A stretch of 64,000 bases of DNA, taken from NCBI RefSeq assembly GCF_007858445.1, contig NZ_VIGV01000002.1, forward strand, positions 434,001 through 498,000, given 5' to 3'. Position 1 is the stretch's first letter; each line of letters begins with the position of its first letter. This DNA comes from Tsukamurella sputi (GTDB taxonomy: Bacteria > Actinomycetota > Actinomycetes > Mycobacteriales > Mycobacteriaceae). The notes below the pieces were generated by a model. That model made no database searches. It had not been told where the DNA came from and saw only the letters and a list, made by a program, of their open reading frames with translations. Shown piece after piece: positions 1 through 7,616 of this stretch. Made by a program: the position numbers and the translations under genes.

Positions 1-911
1 TGGATGCCCTCGACGATGCCCGCCAACTTGAAGCAGGAGAGGGCGATGTAGAAGCCGAGGTCGCCGAGGTCGCGGGTGGACCCGGCGGCGTAGCGGTCGA
101 TGATCTGCTGCTCGCTGAGGAAGCCGGGGGCCTCCGTGACATCGCTGACGGTGCCCGCCGAGATCCTCGCGAGGCGGCCGTAGACCAGCATCAGCGACAG
201 GTCGGTGAGCGAGTCGCCGATGGTGGCGAGCTCCCAATCGACGACGGCCGCGGGCTCGTCCTGCGGCGAGACCAGCACATTGTCCAGACGGTAGTCGCCG
301 TGCACGATGCCGGGAGCCGAGTCCGCGGGCACCCGCGCCTCGAGTGCGGCGAACAGCTCGTCGACCATCGGCAGGTCACGGGTGTGGGCGGCGGCGAACT
401 GCTTGCGCCAGCGCTGCACCTGGCGCCCGAGGAAGCCCTCGGGGCGGCCGTAATCGGCCAGGCCCACGCTCGCGGGGTCGACGTGGTGCAGCTCGATCAG
501 GGTGTCCACGAGCCGCTCGGAGATGGCGCGGGTGCGGTCGACGCCCAGCGTCTCGAGCTCGGACGCGCGGCGGTAGGGCACCCCGTCGATCTCGCTCATC
601 AGGTAGAACGGCGCGCCCAGGACTTCGGGATCGTCGCAGAAGGCGTACATCACGGGTACCGGCACCGCGGTGCCACCGAGCGCGGACATCATCCGGTATT
701 CGCGGCCCATGTCGTGCGCGGTGGCGAGGAGCTTGCCCACCGGTGGACGGCGCAGGATCCAGGAGGAGGCACCGTCGGTCACGCGGTAGGTGAGGTTCGA
801 CTTGCCGCCCGCGATGAGCACGGCGGTCAGGTCTGCACCCGCACCCTGCACGTGCTCCGGGAGCCACCGGCCGAGGACGTCGAGGTCCAGGCCGGGGTGC
901 TGCTCAGCCAT
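1..911 (-). CDS. Phosphotransferase of the APH/ACAD10-11-like family (3' end cut off)
   Basis: Reading back from the ATG at 911 gives about 303 residues that run off the left edge without a stop. The P-loop-like GGKSNLTY lies near residue 35, the catalytic-loop HGDYRLDN near 202 and the metal-binding VDWE near 223, the order seen in aminoglycoside-phosphotransferase-fold kinases. The close family includes the kinase domain of human ACAD10/ACAD11 and bacterial LvaA, which phosphorylate 4-hydroxyacyl-CoA. The start overlaps the stop of the MaoC gene by one base (TGATG), so it is translated as part of that operon. A hydroxyacyl-CoA substrate fits the neighbours but is inferred. The C-terminus is not visible. 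Confidence 0.85.
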   Translation of the reverse strand, partial: MAEQHPGLDLDVLGRWLPEHVQGAGADLTAVLIAGGKSNLTYRVTDGASSWILRRPPVGKLLATAHDMGREYRMMSALGGTAVPVPVMYAFCDDPEVLGAPFYLMSEIDGVPYRRASELETLGVDRTRAISERLVDTLIELHHVDPASVGLADYGRPEGFLGRQVQRWRKQFAAAHTRDLPMVDELFAALEARVPADSAPGIVHGDYRLDNVLVSPQDEPAAVVDWELATIGDSLTDLSLMLVYGRLARISAGTVSDVTEAPGFLSEQQIIDRYAAGSTRDLGDLGFYIALSCFKLAGIVEGI

Positions 912-1363
912 CAGAAGACCACCACGGAGACGGTCTCGGCCACACAGGCCGGCTTGTCACCGCCCTCGCGCTCGATCGTGACCCGAGCGACGACCTGCTG
1001 ACCGCCGCCACCGGGGGTGACGGAGACCAGCTCGACACCCGCGCGCACCCGCGACCCGACCGGGACGGGCGACGGGAAGCGCACCTTGTTGGCCCCGTAG
1101 TTGACGCCCATCTTCGTGCCCTCGACGGTGTAGATCTGCCACACCAGCATCGGGATGAGCGACAGGGTCAGGTAGCCGTGGGCGATGGTCGAACCGAAGG
1201 GCCCGGCCTTCGCCTTCTCCTGGTCCACATGGATCCACTGGTGGTCGCCGGTGGCCTCGGCGAACTGGTCGATGCGCGTCTGGTCGATCTCGATCCAGTC
1301 GCTGTAGCCGAGGTGCTCGCCGACGGCGGCCTGCAATTCCTCGAGTCCGTTGAGTACCCGCAT
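911..1363 (-). CDS. MaoC-like (R)-specific enoyl-CoA hydratase
   Basis: A 150-residue single hotdog-fold protein. The hydratase motif ATGDHQWIHVD carries the catalytic Asp and His five residues apart, followed by GPFGSTIAHGYLTLSL, as in the short mycobacterial hydratases. It should add water to trans-2-enoyl-CoA to give (R)-3-hydroxyacyl-CoA. The start at 1363 is chosen over the upstream extension because a GGAGGGAGAG ribosome site precedes it. It lies between an SDR gene upstream and a phosphotransferase downstream in one minus-strand operon, consistent with a beta-oxidation-like side route. Confidence 0.88.
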   Translation of the reverse strand: MRVLNGLEELQAAVGEHLGYSDWIEIDQTRIDQFAEATGDHQWIHVDQEKAKAGPFGSTIAHGYLTLSLIPMLVWQIYTVEGTKMGVNYGANKVRFPSPVPVGSRVRAGVELVSVTPGGGGQQVVARVTIEREGGDKPACVAETVSVVVF

Positions 1364-1394
1364 GATGTGCTCTCCCTCCTGGTCCTGTCCGGCC

Positions 1395-2147
1395 CTAGTC
1401 CTTGGGCCCGCCGGCCACGTAGACCACCTGGCCGGAGACGAATCCGGCGCCCTCACTGGCGAAGAAGCTGGCGGTGTGTGCGATGTCGGCGGGGAGGCCG
1501 ACGCGCTGCACCGGGATCTCCTTGGCGGCCGCGGTCTTGAAGTCCTCGAAGGACATGCCGATCCGCTCGGCGGTCGCAGCGGTCATGTCGGTCGCGATGA
1601 AACCGGGGGCGATGGCGTTGGCGGTCACACCGAAGCGGCCGAGCTCGAGTGCGAGTGTCTTGGTGAGGCCCTGCATGCCCGCCTTCGCGGCCGAGTAGTT
1701 GGCCTGGCCGCGGTTGCCCAGCGCCGAGGTCGACGACAGGTTGACGATGCGGCCCCACTTCTCCTGGGTCTGGTATTTCTGCACCTCGCGCGACATGAGG
1801 AAGGCGCCGCGCAGGTGCACGCCCATCACCGAATCCCAGTCGGAGACGGTCATCTTGAAGAGCAGGTTGTCGCGGATGATGCCGGCGTTGTTGATCAGGA
1901 TGGTCGGCGGGCCGAGCTCCTCGGCGACGCGCGAGACGGCGGCACCGACCTTCTCCTCGTCGGAGACGTCGACGCCGACGCCGATCGACCGGCCCCCGGC
2001 CGCGGTGATCTCGTCCGCGACCACCTGGCAGGCGGCCTCGTCGAGGTCGAGGACGGCGACGGCGTGGCCGTCGGAGGCGAGGCGGCGGGCCACCTCGGCG
2101 CCGATACCGCGGGCCGCTCCGGTCACGATGGCGATGCGCTGGGTCAT
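1395..2147 (-). CDS. SDR-family 3-oxoacyl reductase, FabG-like
   Basis: A 250-residue classical short-chain dehydrogenase. The cofactor motif TGAARGIG is at residues 9-16, NNAG near 87, and the catalytic Ser, Tyr and Lys lie in SSTSALGNRGQANYSAAK. The Arg in the glycine motif and downstream basic residues favour NADP(H). Family members reduce 3-oxoacyl thioesters or oxidise the matching alcohols. Neighbouring MaoC, thiolase and acyl-CoA dehydrogenase genes suggest acyl-CoA catabolism rather than fatty-acid synthesis. The exact substrate cannot be read from sequence. Confidence 0.88.
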   Translation of the reverse strand: MTQRIAIVTGAARGIGAEVARRLASDGHAVAVLDLDEAACQVVADEITAAGGRSIGVGVDVSDEEKVGAAVSRVAEELGPPTILINNAGIIRDNLLFKMTVSDWDSVMGVHLRGAFLMSREVQKYQTQEKWGRIVNLSSTSALGNRGQANYSAAKAGMQGLTKTLALELGRFGVTANAIAPGFIATDMTAATAERIGMSFEDFKTAAAKEIPVQRVGLPADIAHTASFFASEGAGFVSGQVVYVAGGPKD

Positions 2148-2158
2148 GGGTAACTCCT

Positions 2159-2842
2159 TCAGGGGTGGACGGATGTGTCGGCGAGCGCGGGAATCAGCTC
2201 CCGCAGGGCAGCACGGGTGGTATCGGGGTCGGTGTGGTGGACGGCGCGGATGCCGAGGACTGCGGCCCCCTCGACGTTCGGTGTCGCGTCGTCGATGAAG
2301 GCGGCGCGATCGGGCGGGACGCCGAGCGCGTCGAGCGCGAGCGTGAAGATCGCGGGATCGGGCTTGCGCAGCCCCACCTCCTCCGAGATGATCACCGGCG
2401 CGAACAGCGCCGCGAGACGCTCACGGGGATAGAGGTTCCCGCCGCCCCAGCTGTTGGAGACGATGGCGACGGGCACGCCGGTGGCGCGCAGGTCCTCGGC
2501 GAGCTCCCACATCGCCGGATCCTCCTCGACACGGGCGAACATGCGGCGCAGTACGCCGTCCGGGTCGACCGGCGCGCCGGTGGTGGTGCGCAGCGCAGCG
2601 GCGAACTCCGCATCGAACTCCGCTTCGGGCAGCTCGCCCGTCTCCAAGCGATGGATCGGGCTGCCCGCCTGCGCATCTCGACCCAGCCACGCCTTCAGGG
2701 TCGTGGTGAAGCTCGACGGTTCGATGCCCTCGTCGGCGATCCAGGCCTCGATGCTGCGACGCATGGGCAGCGTCAGGACGCCGCCGTAGTCGAACAGGAC
2801 GGCATCGACCTCGCGGCCTCCGCCCGACGCGGCGGGCGTCAC
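2159..2842 (-). CDS. HAD-family hydrolase
   Basis: A 227-residue HAD-like phosphatase or dehalogenase. Motif I is DYGGVL with the nucleophilic Asp near residue 18, motif II is VSNSW, the Lys of motif III is in GLRKPDPAIF, and the acidic pair is in FIDDATPN. It resembles the HAD domain that is fused N-terminally in epoxide hydrolase and in ACAD10. The GTG start overlaps the TGA of the upstream oxidoreductase gene (GTGA), showing translational coupling. With the phosphotransferase of the same operon it forms a kinase/phosphatase-fold pair; whether it acts on the same phosphorylated acyl-CoA is inference. Confidence 0.85.
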   Translation of the reverse strand: MTPAASGGGREVDAVLFDYGGVLTLPMRRSIEAWIADEGIEPSSFTTTLKAWLGRDAQAGSPIHRLETGELPEAEFDAEFAAALRTTTGAPVDPDGVLRRMFARVEEDPAMWELAEDLRATGVPVAIVSNSWGGGNLYPRERLAALFAPVIISEEVGLRKPDPAIFTLALDALGVPPDRAAFIDDATPNVEGAAVLGIRAVHHTDPDTTRAALRELIPALADTSVHP

Positions 2843-3828
2843 CGGGCCGCCTGGTAGACCACGCGGCCCACGGTGGTGCCGTCGGCGAGACGCTGCAGGC
2901 CGTCGGGCACCGCGTCGAACGCGAGCCGCTCACTGACCAGAGGATTCACCAGGCCCTTGTCGGCGAGCGCGGTCAGCTCGCGGTGGCACTGCTGCACGGA
3001 CTCAGGGTCGTACGTGTTGTAGAGACCCCAGTGCAGGCCCACGATCGAGTAGTTCTTGATCAGGGCGTGGTTGAGGGCGGCCTCCTGGATGGTGCCGCCG
3101 GCGAACCCGACGATGAGGATGCGACCTTCGAAGGCGATGCACTTGGTGGAGCGCTTGTAGGTCTCCCCGCCGACGGGGTCGTAGATGACGTCGGCACCGC
3201 GGCCGCCGGTCTCGGCCTTGACCACCTCGACGAAGTCCTGGGTGTGGCGGTCGATCACGACGTCGGCGCCCAGTGCACGGGCCACCTCGGCCTTCGCCTC
3301 CCCGCCCACCACGCCGATCACGCGCGCGCCGGCGGCCTTGCCGAGCTGAACGGCCGCGCTGCCGACGCCGCCGGCGGCGGCGTGCACCAGGAGCGTCTCG
3401 CCGGCCTGCAGGTGCGCGCGGCGGTGCAGGCCGAACCAGCCGGTCTGGTAGCCGATGAACAGCGACGACGCCTGCGCGTCGTCGAGCGACGCCGGTGCCG
3501 TGAAGGCCTGCGCGGCGTTCAGCACGGCGTACTCCGCGAAACCGCCCGCGGGGAGGGCGGCGCCACCGAGCACGCGCTCGCCCACGGCGAAGCCCTCGAC
3601 GCCCTCGCCGAGCGCAGTGATCTCGCCGCACAGCTCGACGCCCGGGGTGAACGGGAGATCCGGCTTGACCTGGTACAGGCCGCGACACATCAGCACATCG
3701 GGGAAGTTCGCGGCCGTGGCGAGGGTGCGGACGACGATCTGGCCGGACCCGGGTTCGGGCACGGCGAGGTCCGCCTCGCGCAGTACCGCGAGCGGCTCGC
3801 CCAGTTCCTGTACCTGCCAGGCCCTCAT
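2839..3828 (-). CDS. NADPH:quinone oxidoreductase family protein (MDR superfamily)
   Basis: A 329-residue zinc-free medium-chain dehydrogenase/reductase. It has an N-terminal GroES-like domain and a Rossmann motif AAAGGVGSAAVQLGKAAGA near residues 145-165; ADVIYDPVGG and the long GxAGG segment are typical of the quinone reductase/enoyl reductase branch. It probably reduces an activated double bond with NADPH. The MRAWQV start at 3828 is used because its ATG overlaps the stop of the upstream SDR (ATGA) and the longer reading frame has no homologous look. Its stop in turn overlaps the HAD gene. Confidence 0.87.
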   Translation of the reverse strand: MRAWQVQELGEPLAVLREADLAVPEPGSGQIVVRTLATAANFPDVLMCRGLYQVKPDLPFTPGVELCGEITALGEGVEGFAVGERVLGGAALPAGGFAEYAVLNAAQAFTAPASLDDAQASSLFIGYQTGWFGLHRRAHLQAGETLLVHAAAGGVGSAAVQLGKAAGARVIGVVGGEAKAEVARALGADVVIDRHTQDFVEVVKAETGGRGADVIYDPVGGETYKRSTKCIAFEGRILIVGFAGGTIQEAALNHALIKNYSIVGLHWGLYNTYDPESVQQCHRELTALADKGLVNPLVSERLAFDAVPDGLQRLADGTTVGRVVYQAAR

Positions 3829-4631
3829 CGTGTGGTCTCCTTCGTCTCGAGCCGCTGCTGCAGCTTGTTCATGCCGTGCAACCACTTGTCCGTGGCGCTC
3901 GCGCGGGCGGAGTAGTAGCCCGCGACCTCGGGGTGCGGGAGGATCAGGAAGTCGTCGCCGCCGAGCGCGTCGACGGCCAGGGTCGCGACGTCGCCGGGGT
4001 CGAGCGCACTGTCGCGGCTGAGCAGTTCCTCCAGCTCTCCGGACCGCTCGAGCATTCCGGTGCGGACGCCCTGCGGGCAGATCGCCTGCACCACGACGCC
4101 CCGGTGGCGGTAGGTCACCGACAGCCATTCGGCGAAGGCCACGGCGGCGTGCTTGGTGACGGAGTAGGCGGGCGCACCGATCATCGTGAGCAGGCCCGCC
4201 GCCGAGGCGGTGACCACGAAGCGGCCCTCGCCGGCGGCGACCCATTCCGGGACCAGCAGGCGTGCGGCGCGCACGTGCGCCATGACGTTGACGTCCAGCG
4301 ACAGCGCCCACTCGGACTCCGGGGTGTCGAGGCCGCGGCCGCGGTCCACGCCCGCGTTGGCGTACCAGGCGTCGATCGCGCCGAGCTCACGACGGGCGGT
4401 CTCGACGAGGGCTGCGACGCCCTCCTCGGAGGCCGCATCGCCGGCCGCGGCGAACGCCGTGCCGCCGGCGGCCCGGATCTCGGCCACGGTGCGCGCGGCA
4501 CCGTCGGCGTCGATGTCGGAGACCACGACGCGCGCGCCGCGAGCGGCGAGCTCACGCGCCAGCGCCGCACCGATTCCGTTCCCGGCGCCGGTGACGACGA
4601 CGCCCCTGCCCTTCGGGTCGAAGGCCACCAT
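3825..4631 (-). CDS. SDR-family oxidoreductase
   Basis: A 268-residue short-chain dehydrogenase. TGAGNGIG is at residues 15-22, NAG near 91, and the catalytic triad lies in TASAAGLLTMIGAPAYSVTK. The protein is slightly longer than FabG and has a C-terminal tail after residue 230, as in many mycobacterial steroid or lipid SDRs. It ends four bases inside the next gene (ATGA) and starts four bases after the upstream SDR stops, so it is tightly co-translated. The substrate is unknown; an acyl-CoA or alcohol intermediate is likely from context. Confidence 0.86.
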   Translation of the reverse strand: MVAFDPKGRGVVVTGAGNGIGAALARELAARGARVVVSDIDADGAARTVAEIRAAGGTAFAAAGDAASEEGVAALVETARRELGAIDAWYANAGVDRGRGLDTPESEWALSLDVNVMAHVRAARLLVPEWVAAGEGRFVVTASAAGLLTMIGAPAYSVTKHAAVAFAEWLSVTYRHRGVVVQAICPQGVRTGMLERSGELEELLSRDSALDPGDVATLAVDALGGDDFLILPHPEVAGYYSARASATDKWLHGMNKLQQRLETKETTR

Positions 4632-4635
4632 CGGT

Positions 4636-5388
4636 CTAGACCCCGCCGGTGAGCAGGACGCCGCCGTCGACGGTGAGCGTCTGGCCGGTGAGCCATCCCG
4701 CGTCGTCGGAGAGCAGGAACGCGACGACCGACCCGATGTCCTCCGGAACGCCCAGGCGCTTAAGGGGATAGGCCGAGGCGACCTCCTCCTCCCGGCCCTC
4801 GTACAGCGCGGTGGCGAAGCGGGTCTTGACGACGGCGGGCGCCACGGCGTTGACCCGGATGTTCGGTCCCAGCTCGACGGCGAGCTCCTCGGTGAGGTGG
4901 ATGACCGCGGCCTTGGAGACGCCGTAGAAGGCGATGCCGGGCGCGGGGCGCAGGCCGGCGACCGAGCCGACGTTGACGACGGCGCCGCCGTGCTCCTTCT
5001 GCCACGCCGCGTACACCTTCTGCGTCCAGGACAGCGTGGAGAGCACGTTGACCTCGAAGATCTTGCGGGCGGCCTTGGGGTCCAACTCCATCAGCGGGCC
5101 GTACACCGGGTTGATGCCGGTGTTGTTGACGAAGTAGTCGGCGCTGCCGAAGGTGTTGATCGCAGTGGCGATCACCTCGTCCTGGTGCGCCTCGTCGTCG
5201 CCGGATCCGGCGACGGCGACGGCGACCTCCGGGCCACCCAGCTCGGCGACGGCGGCATCGAGGGCCTCCTGCTTGCGGGCCGTGATGACGACCTTCGCAC
5301 CGTCGGCCACCAGCCGCTGCGCGATGGCCAGGCCGATGCCGCGGCTCGCTCCGGTGACGATCGCGGTCTTCCCGGCGAATCGGGTCAT
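4636..5388 (-). CDS. SDR-family oxidoreductase, first gene of the operon
   Basis: A 250-residue short-chain dehydrogenase with TGASRGIG at residues 12-19, NNTG in place of the usual NNAG near 89, and the Ser-Tyr-Lys triad in SVAGLRPAPGIAFYGVSK. The start at 5388 gives the normal SDR N-terminus; the longer frame adds 54 residues of no recognisable character. It is the promoter-proximal gene of the minus-strand operon, and a palindromic operator lies 25 bases upstream. The Ala-to-Thr change in NNAG occurs in related actinobacterial reductases and need not affect activity. Confidence 0.86.
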   Translation of the reverse strand: MTRFAGKTAIVTGASRGIGLAIAQRLVADGAKVVITARKQEALDAAVAELGGPEVAVAVAGSGDDEAHQDEVIATAINTFGSADYFVNNTGINPVYGPLMELDPKAARKIFEVNVLSTLSWTQKVYAAWQKEHGGAVVNVGSVAGLRPAPGIAFYGVSKAAVIHLTEELAVELGPNIRVNAVAPAVVKTRFATALYEGREEEVASAYPLKRLGVPEDIGSVVAFLLSDDAGWLTGQTLTVDGGVLLTGGV

Positions 5389-5412
5389 GCTCCACACCTT
5401 CCGTTCAAACTG

Positions 5413-5430
5413 ACTAAGCGCTCGCTTAGT
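5413..5430. promoter_or_regulatory. Palindromic operator, copy 1 (probable TetR site)
   Basis: ACTAAGCGCTCGCTTAGT is an 18-bp inverted repeat with only the two central bases unpaired. It lies 25 bases upstream of the SDR operon start, where a bound repressor would block transcription. The core CTAAGCGCTCGCTTAG recurs at 6841-6856. The rest of 5389-5592 holds no gene and no strong hairpin that I could see. Confidence 0.7.
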
Positions 5431-5592
5431 TTGTAGCCTACGACACACCGCACCGTGTGACGACCCGTTGGGCCCACGAATCCCTGTGACGATTCTCACA
5501 GTACGGTCGGTCGCGGCTTCACGCCCCGGAAACGACGGAGCGACCCGCACGTCCGTGGACGCACGAGCCGCTCCGCTCCGATCGAGTAGGCG

Positions 5593-6810
5593 TCAGCTCA
5601 GCCGCTCGATGATCATCGCCATGCCCTGGCCTCCACCGACGCACATGGTCTCGAGGCCGAACTGCTTGTCGTGCCACTGCAGCGAGTTGATGAGCGTGCT
5701 GGTGATGCGCGCGCCCGTCATGCCGAAGGGGTGGCCCACGGCGATCGCGCCGCCGTTGACGTTGACCTTGTCGGCATCGATGCCGAGGTCGCGGACGGAC
5801 GGGATCACCTGCGCCGCGAAGGCCTCGTTGACCTCCATGAGATCGATGTCGCCGATCGACAGGCCGGCGCGCTGCAGCGCCTGCTTCGAGGCCTCGACCG
5901 GGCCCAGGCCCATGATCTCGGGCGAGAGGCCGGTGACGCCGGTGGAGACGATGCGGGCGAGCGGGGTGAGGCCGAGCGCCTTGGCCTTGGTGTCGGACAT
6001 GATCACGACAGCGGCGGCGCCGTCGTTCAGCGGGCAGCAGTTGCCGGCCGTGACGGTGCCGTCGGGGCGGAAGACCGGCTTGAGGCCGGCGATGCCCTCG
6101 TAGGTGACGCCGGCACGCGGACCGTCGTCCTTGGAGACGACGGTGCCGTCGGCCAGCGTGACGGGGGTGATGTCCTTCTCCCAGAAGCCCGAGGCGATGG
6201 CGGCTTCGGCGCGGTTCTGGCTGCGCACGCCCCACTCGTCCTGATCCTGCCGGCTGACGTTCTTGAACTGCGCGACGTTCTCCGCGGTCTGGCCCATCGC
6301 GATGTAGACGTCCGGCAGCAGGCCGTTCTCGCGCGGGTCGACCCACGTCTGACCGCCGGCGGCGAAGGTGGCGGTCCGCGCCTCGGCGTCGGCGAACAGG
6401 GCGTTCTTGGTGTCCGGCAGGCCGTCGGCGTTGCCCTTGATGTAGCGGCTCACGGTCTCGACACCGCCGGAGATGAAGACGTCACCCTCCCCCGCCTTGA
6501 TCGCGTGGAAGGCCATCCGCGTGGTCTGCAGGCTCGAGCTGCAGTACCGGTTGACGGTGACGCCGGGCAGGTGGTCGAGGCCGGCCTCGACGGCGATGAC
6601 GCGCGCGATGTTGAAGCCCGACTCACCCGCGGGCTGGCCGCAGCCGAACATCATGTCGTCGATGTCACGCGGATCCAGGCCCGGCACCTTGGCCAGGGCG
6701 GCCTGCACCATCTGGACCGAGAGATCGTCCGGGCGGACGTCCTTGAGCGAGCCCTTCGCAGCACGCCCGATGGGCGACCGGGCGGTGGAGACGATGACGG
6801 CTTCGGGCAT
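5593..6810 (-). CDS. Acetyl-CoA acetyltransferase (thiolase)
   Basis: A 405-residue thiolase. The acyl-accepting Cys is in VNRYCSSSLQ near residue 93, the His in GHPFGMTGAR, and the second catalytic Cys in the C-terminal MCVGGGQGMA. It should cleave 3-oxoacyl-CoA to acetyl-CoA (or propionyl-CoA) and a shortened acyl-CoA, the last step of beta-oxidation. The MPEAV start at 6810 follows a clear GGAGGT site. A TetR-type operator lies 30 bases upstream, and the gene diverges from the tetR-acyl-CoA dehydrogenase pair. Confidence 0.92.
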   Translation of the reverse strand: MPEAVIVSTARSPIGRAAKGSLKDVRPDDLSVQMVQAALAKVPGLDPRDIDDMMFGCGQPAGESGFNIARVIAVEAGLDHLPGVTVNRYCSSSLQTTRMAFHAIKAGEGDVFISGGVETVSRYIKGNADGLPDTKNALFADAEARTATFAAGGQTWVDPRENGLLPDVYIAMGQTAENVAQFKNVSRQDQDEWGVRSQNRAEAAIASGFWEKDITPVTLADGTVVSKDDGPRAGVTYEGIAGLKPVFRPDGTVTAGNCCPLNDGAAAVVIMSDTKAKALGLTPLARIVSTGVTGLSPEIMGLGPVEASKQALQRAGLSIGDIDLMEVNEAFAAQVIPSVRDLGIDADKVNVNGGAIAVGHPFGMTGARITSTLINSLQWHDKQFGLETMCVGGGQGMAMIIERLS

Positions 6811-6839
6811 GAGGTGACCTCCGACTTGAACCATTACTA

Positions 6840-6857
6840 ACTAAGCGCTCGCTTAGC
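6840..6857. promoter_or_regulatory. Palindromic operator, copy 2 (probable TetR site)
   Basis: The 16-bp core CTAAGCGCTCGCTTAG at 6841-6856 is identical to the one at 5414-5429. It sits between the divergent thiolase and tetR genes, close to the thiolase start, so one bound regulator could control both directions. A further inverted repeat, CGGTCG-N5-CGACCG, lies at 6889-6905 in the same 156-bp gap. Confidence 0.7.
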
Positions 6858-6966
6858 GGTGTACCATCTACTTTGCACCACTGAGAGCCGGTCGTCAATC
6901 GACCGTTCCCTGTGGTCCCGTTCACACTAGAGTCACCGCACACGGCGACTGCCCGGAGGGGAACCG

Positions 6967-7599
6967 ATGACCGAGCCCGAAGCACCGTCCCGCGCGGAGG
7001 CCACCCGCGCGCGACTGCTCGCCGCCGCTGCGGAGGCCTTCGCCGAGCGCGGCTTCCACGGCACCACGACCCGGGACATCGCCTCCGCCGCGGGCATGAG
7101 TCCGGCGGCCGTGTACGTGCACTACAAGTCCAAAGAACAACTGCTGCACCAGCTCTCGAAGGTCGGACATCAGCGGATCATCGACGCGATCGACGCCGTC
7201 GACGATCACTCGGCGTCCCCCGCCGAACGCCTCGCCGCAGCCATGGGCGCCTTCGCCCGGCATCACGCGAGCTCGCACACGAGCGTGCGCGTGGTGAACT
7301 ACGAGCTCGACGCCCTCACCGAGGAGCACCGCGCCGAGATCGGGACACTGCGCCGCGAGATCACGCGCCGCCTCCGCGCGATCGTGGACGCGGGCGTCGC
7401 CGACGGCTCCTTCGACACCCCGGATCCGCGGATGGCCACCATCGCGGTCCTCTCCAGCGGCATCGACATCGGCCGCTGGTACCACGACGGCGGCGAGATC
7501 ACCCCCGACCGGATCGGCGACTTCTACGCCGACCTCGCCCTGCGCACCGTCGGCGCGAACGCCGCGGCGCCCGCGAACGCATCGCACCCCCAGCAGTAG
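6967..7599 (+). CDS. TetR/AcrR-family transcriptional regulator
   Basis: A 210-residue regulator. The N-terminal helix-turn-helix occupies about residues 9-55 (LLAAAAEAFAERGFHGTTTR, then AAGMSPAAVYVHYKSKEQLL), followed by an all-helical ligand domain. The two identical-core palindromes at 5413 and 6840 are its likely binding sites, giving control over both the SDR operon and the thiolase, and over its own gene. In this family the inducer is often an acyl-CoA, which would fit the neighbours. It is followed after 17 bases by the acyl-CoA dehydrogenase gene. Confidence 0.9.
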   Translation: MTEPEAPSRAEATRARLLAAAAEAFAERGFHGTTTRDIASAAGMSPAAVYVHYKSKEQLLHQLSKVGHQRIIDAIDAVDDHSASPAERLAAAMGAFARHHASSHTSVRVVNYELDALTEEHRAEIGTLRREITRRLRAIVDAGVADGSFDTPDPRMATIAVLSSGIDIGRWYHDGGEITPDRIGDFYADLALRTVGANAAAPANASHPQQ

Positions 7600-7616
7600 A
7601 ACCTAAGGAGAAGACC

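Noticed and set aside
3829-4311. Longer N-terminus for the quinone-oxidoreductase-like gene
   Set aside because: The extension is an Arg/Gly/Ala-rich out-of-frame reading of the upstream SDR gene; the ATGA overlap at 3825-3828 marks the true start.
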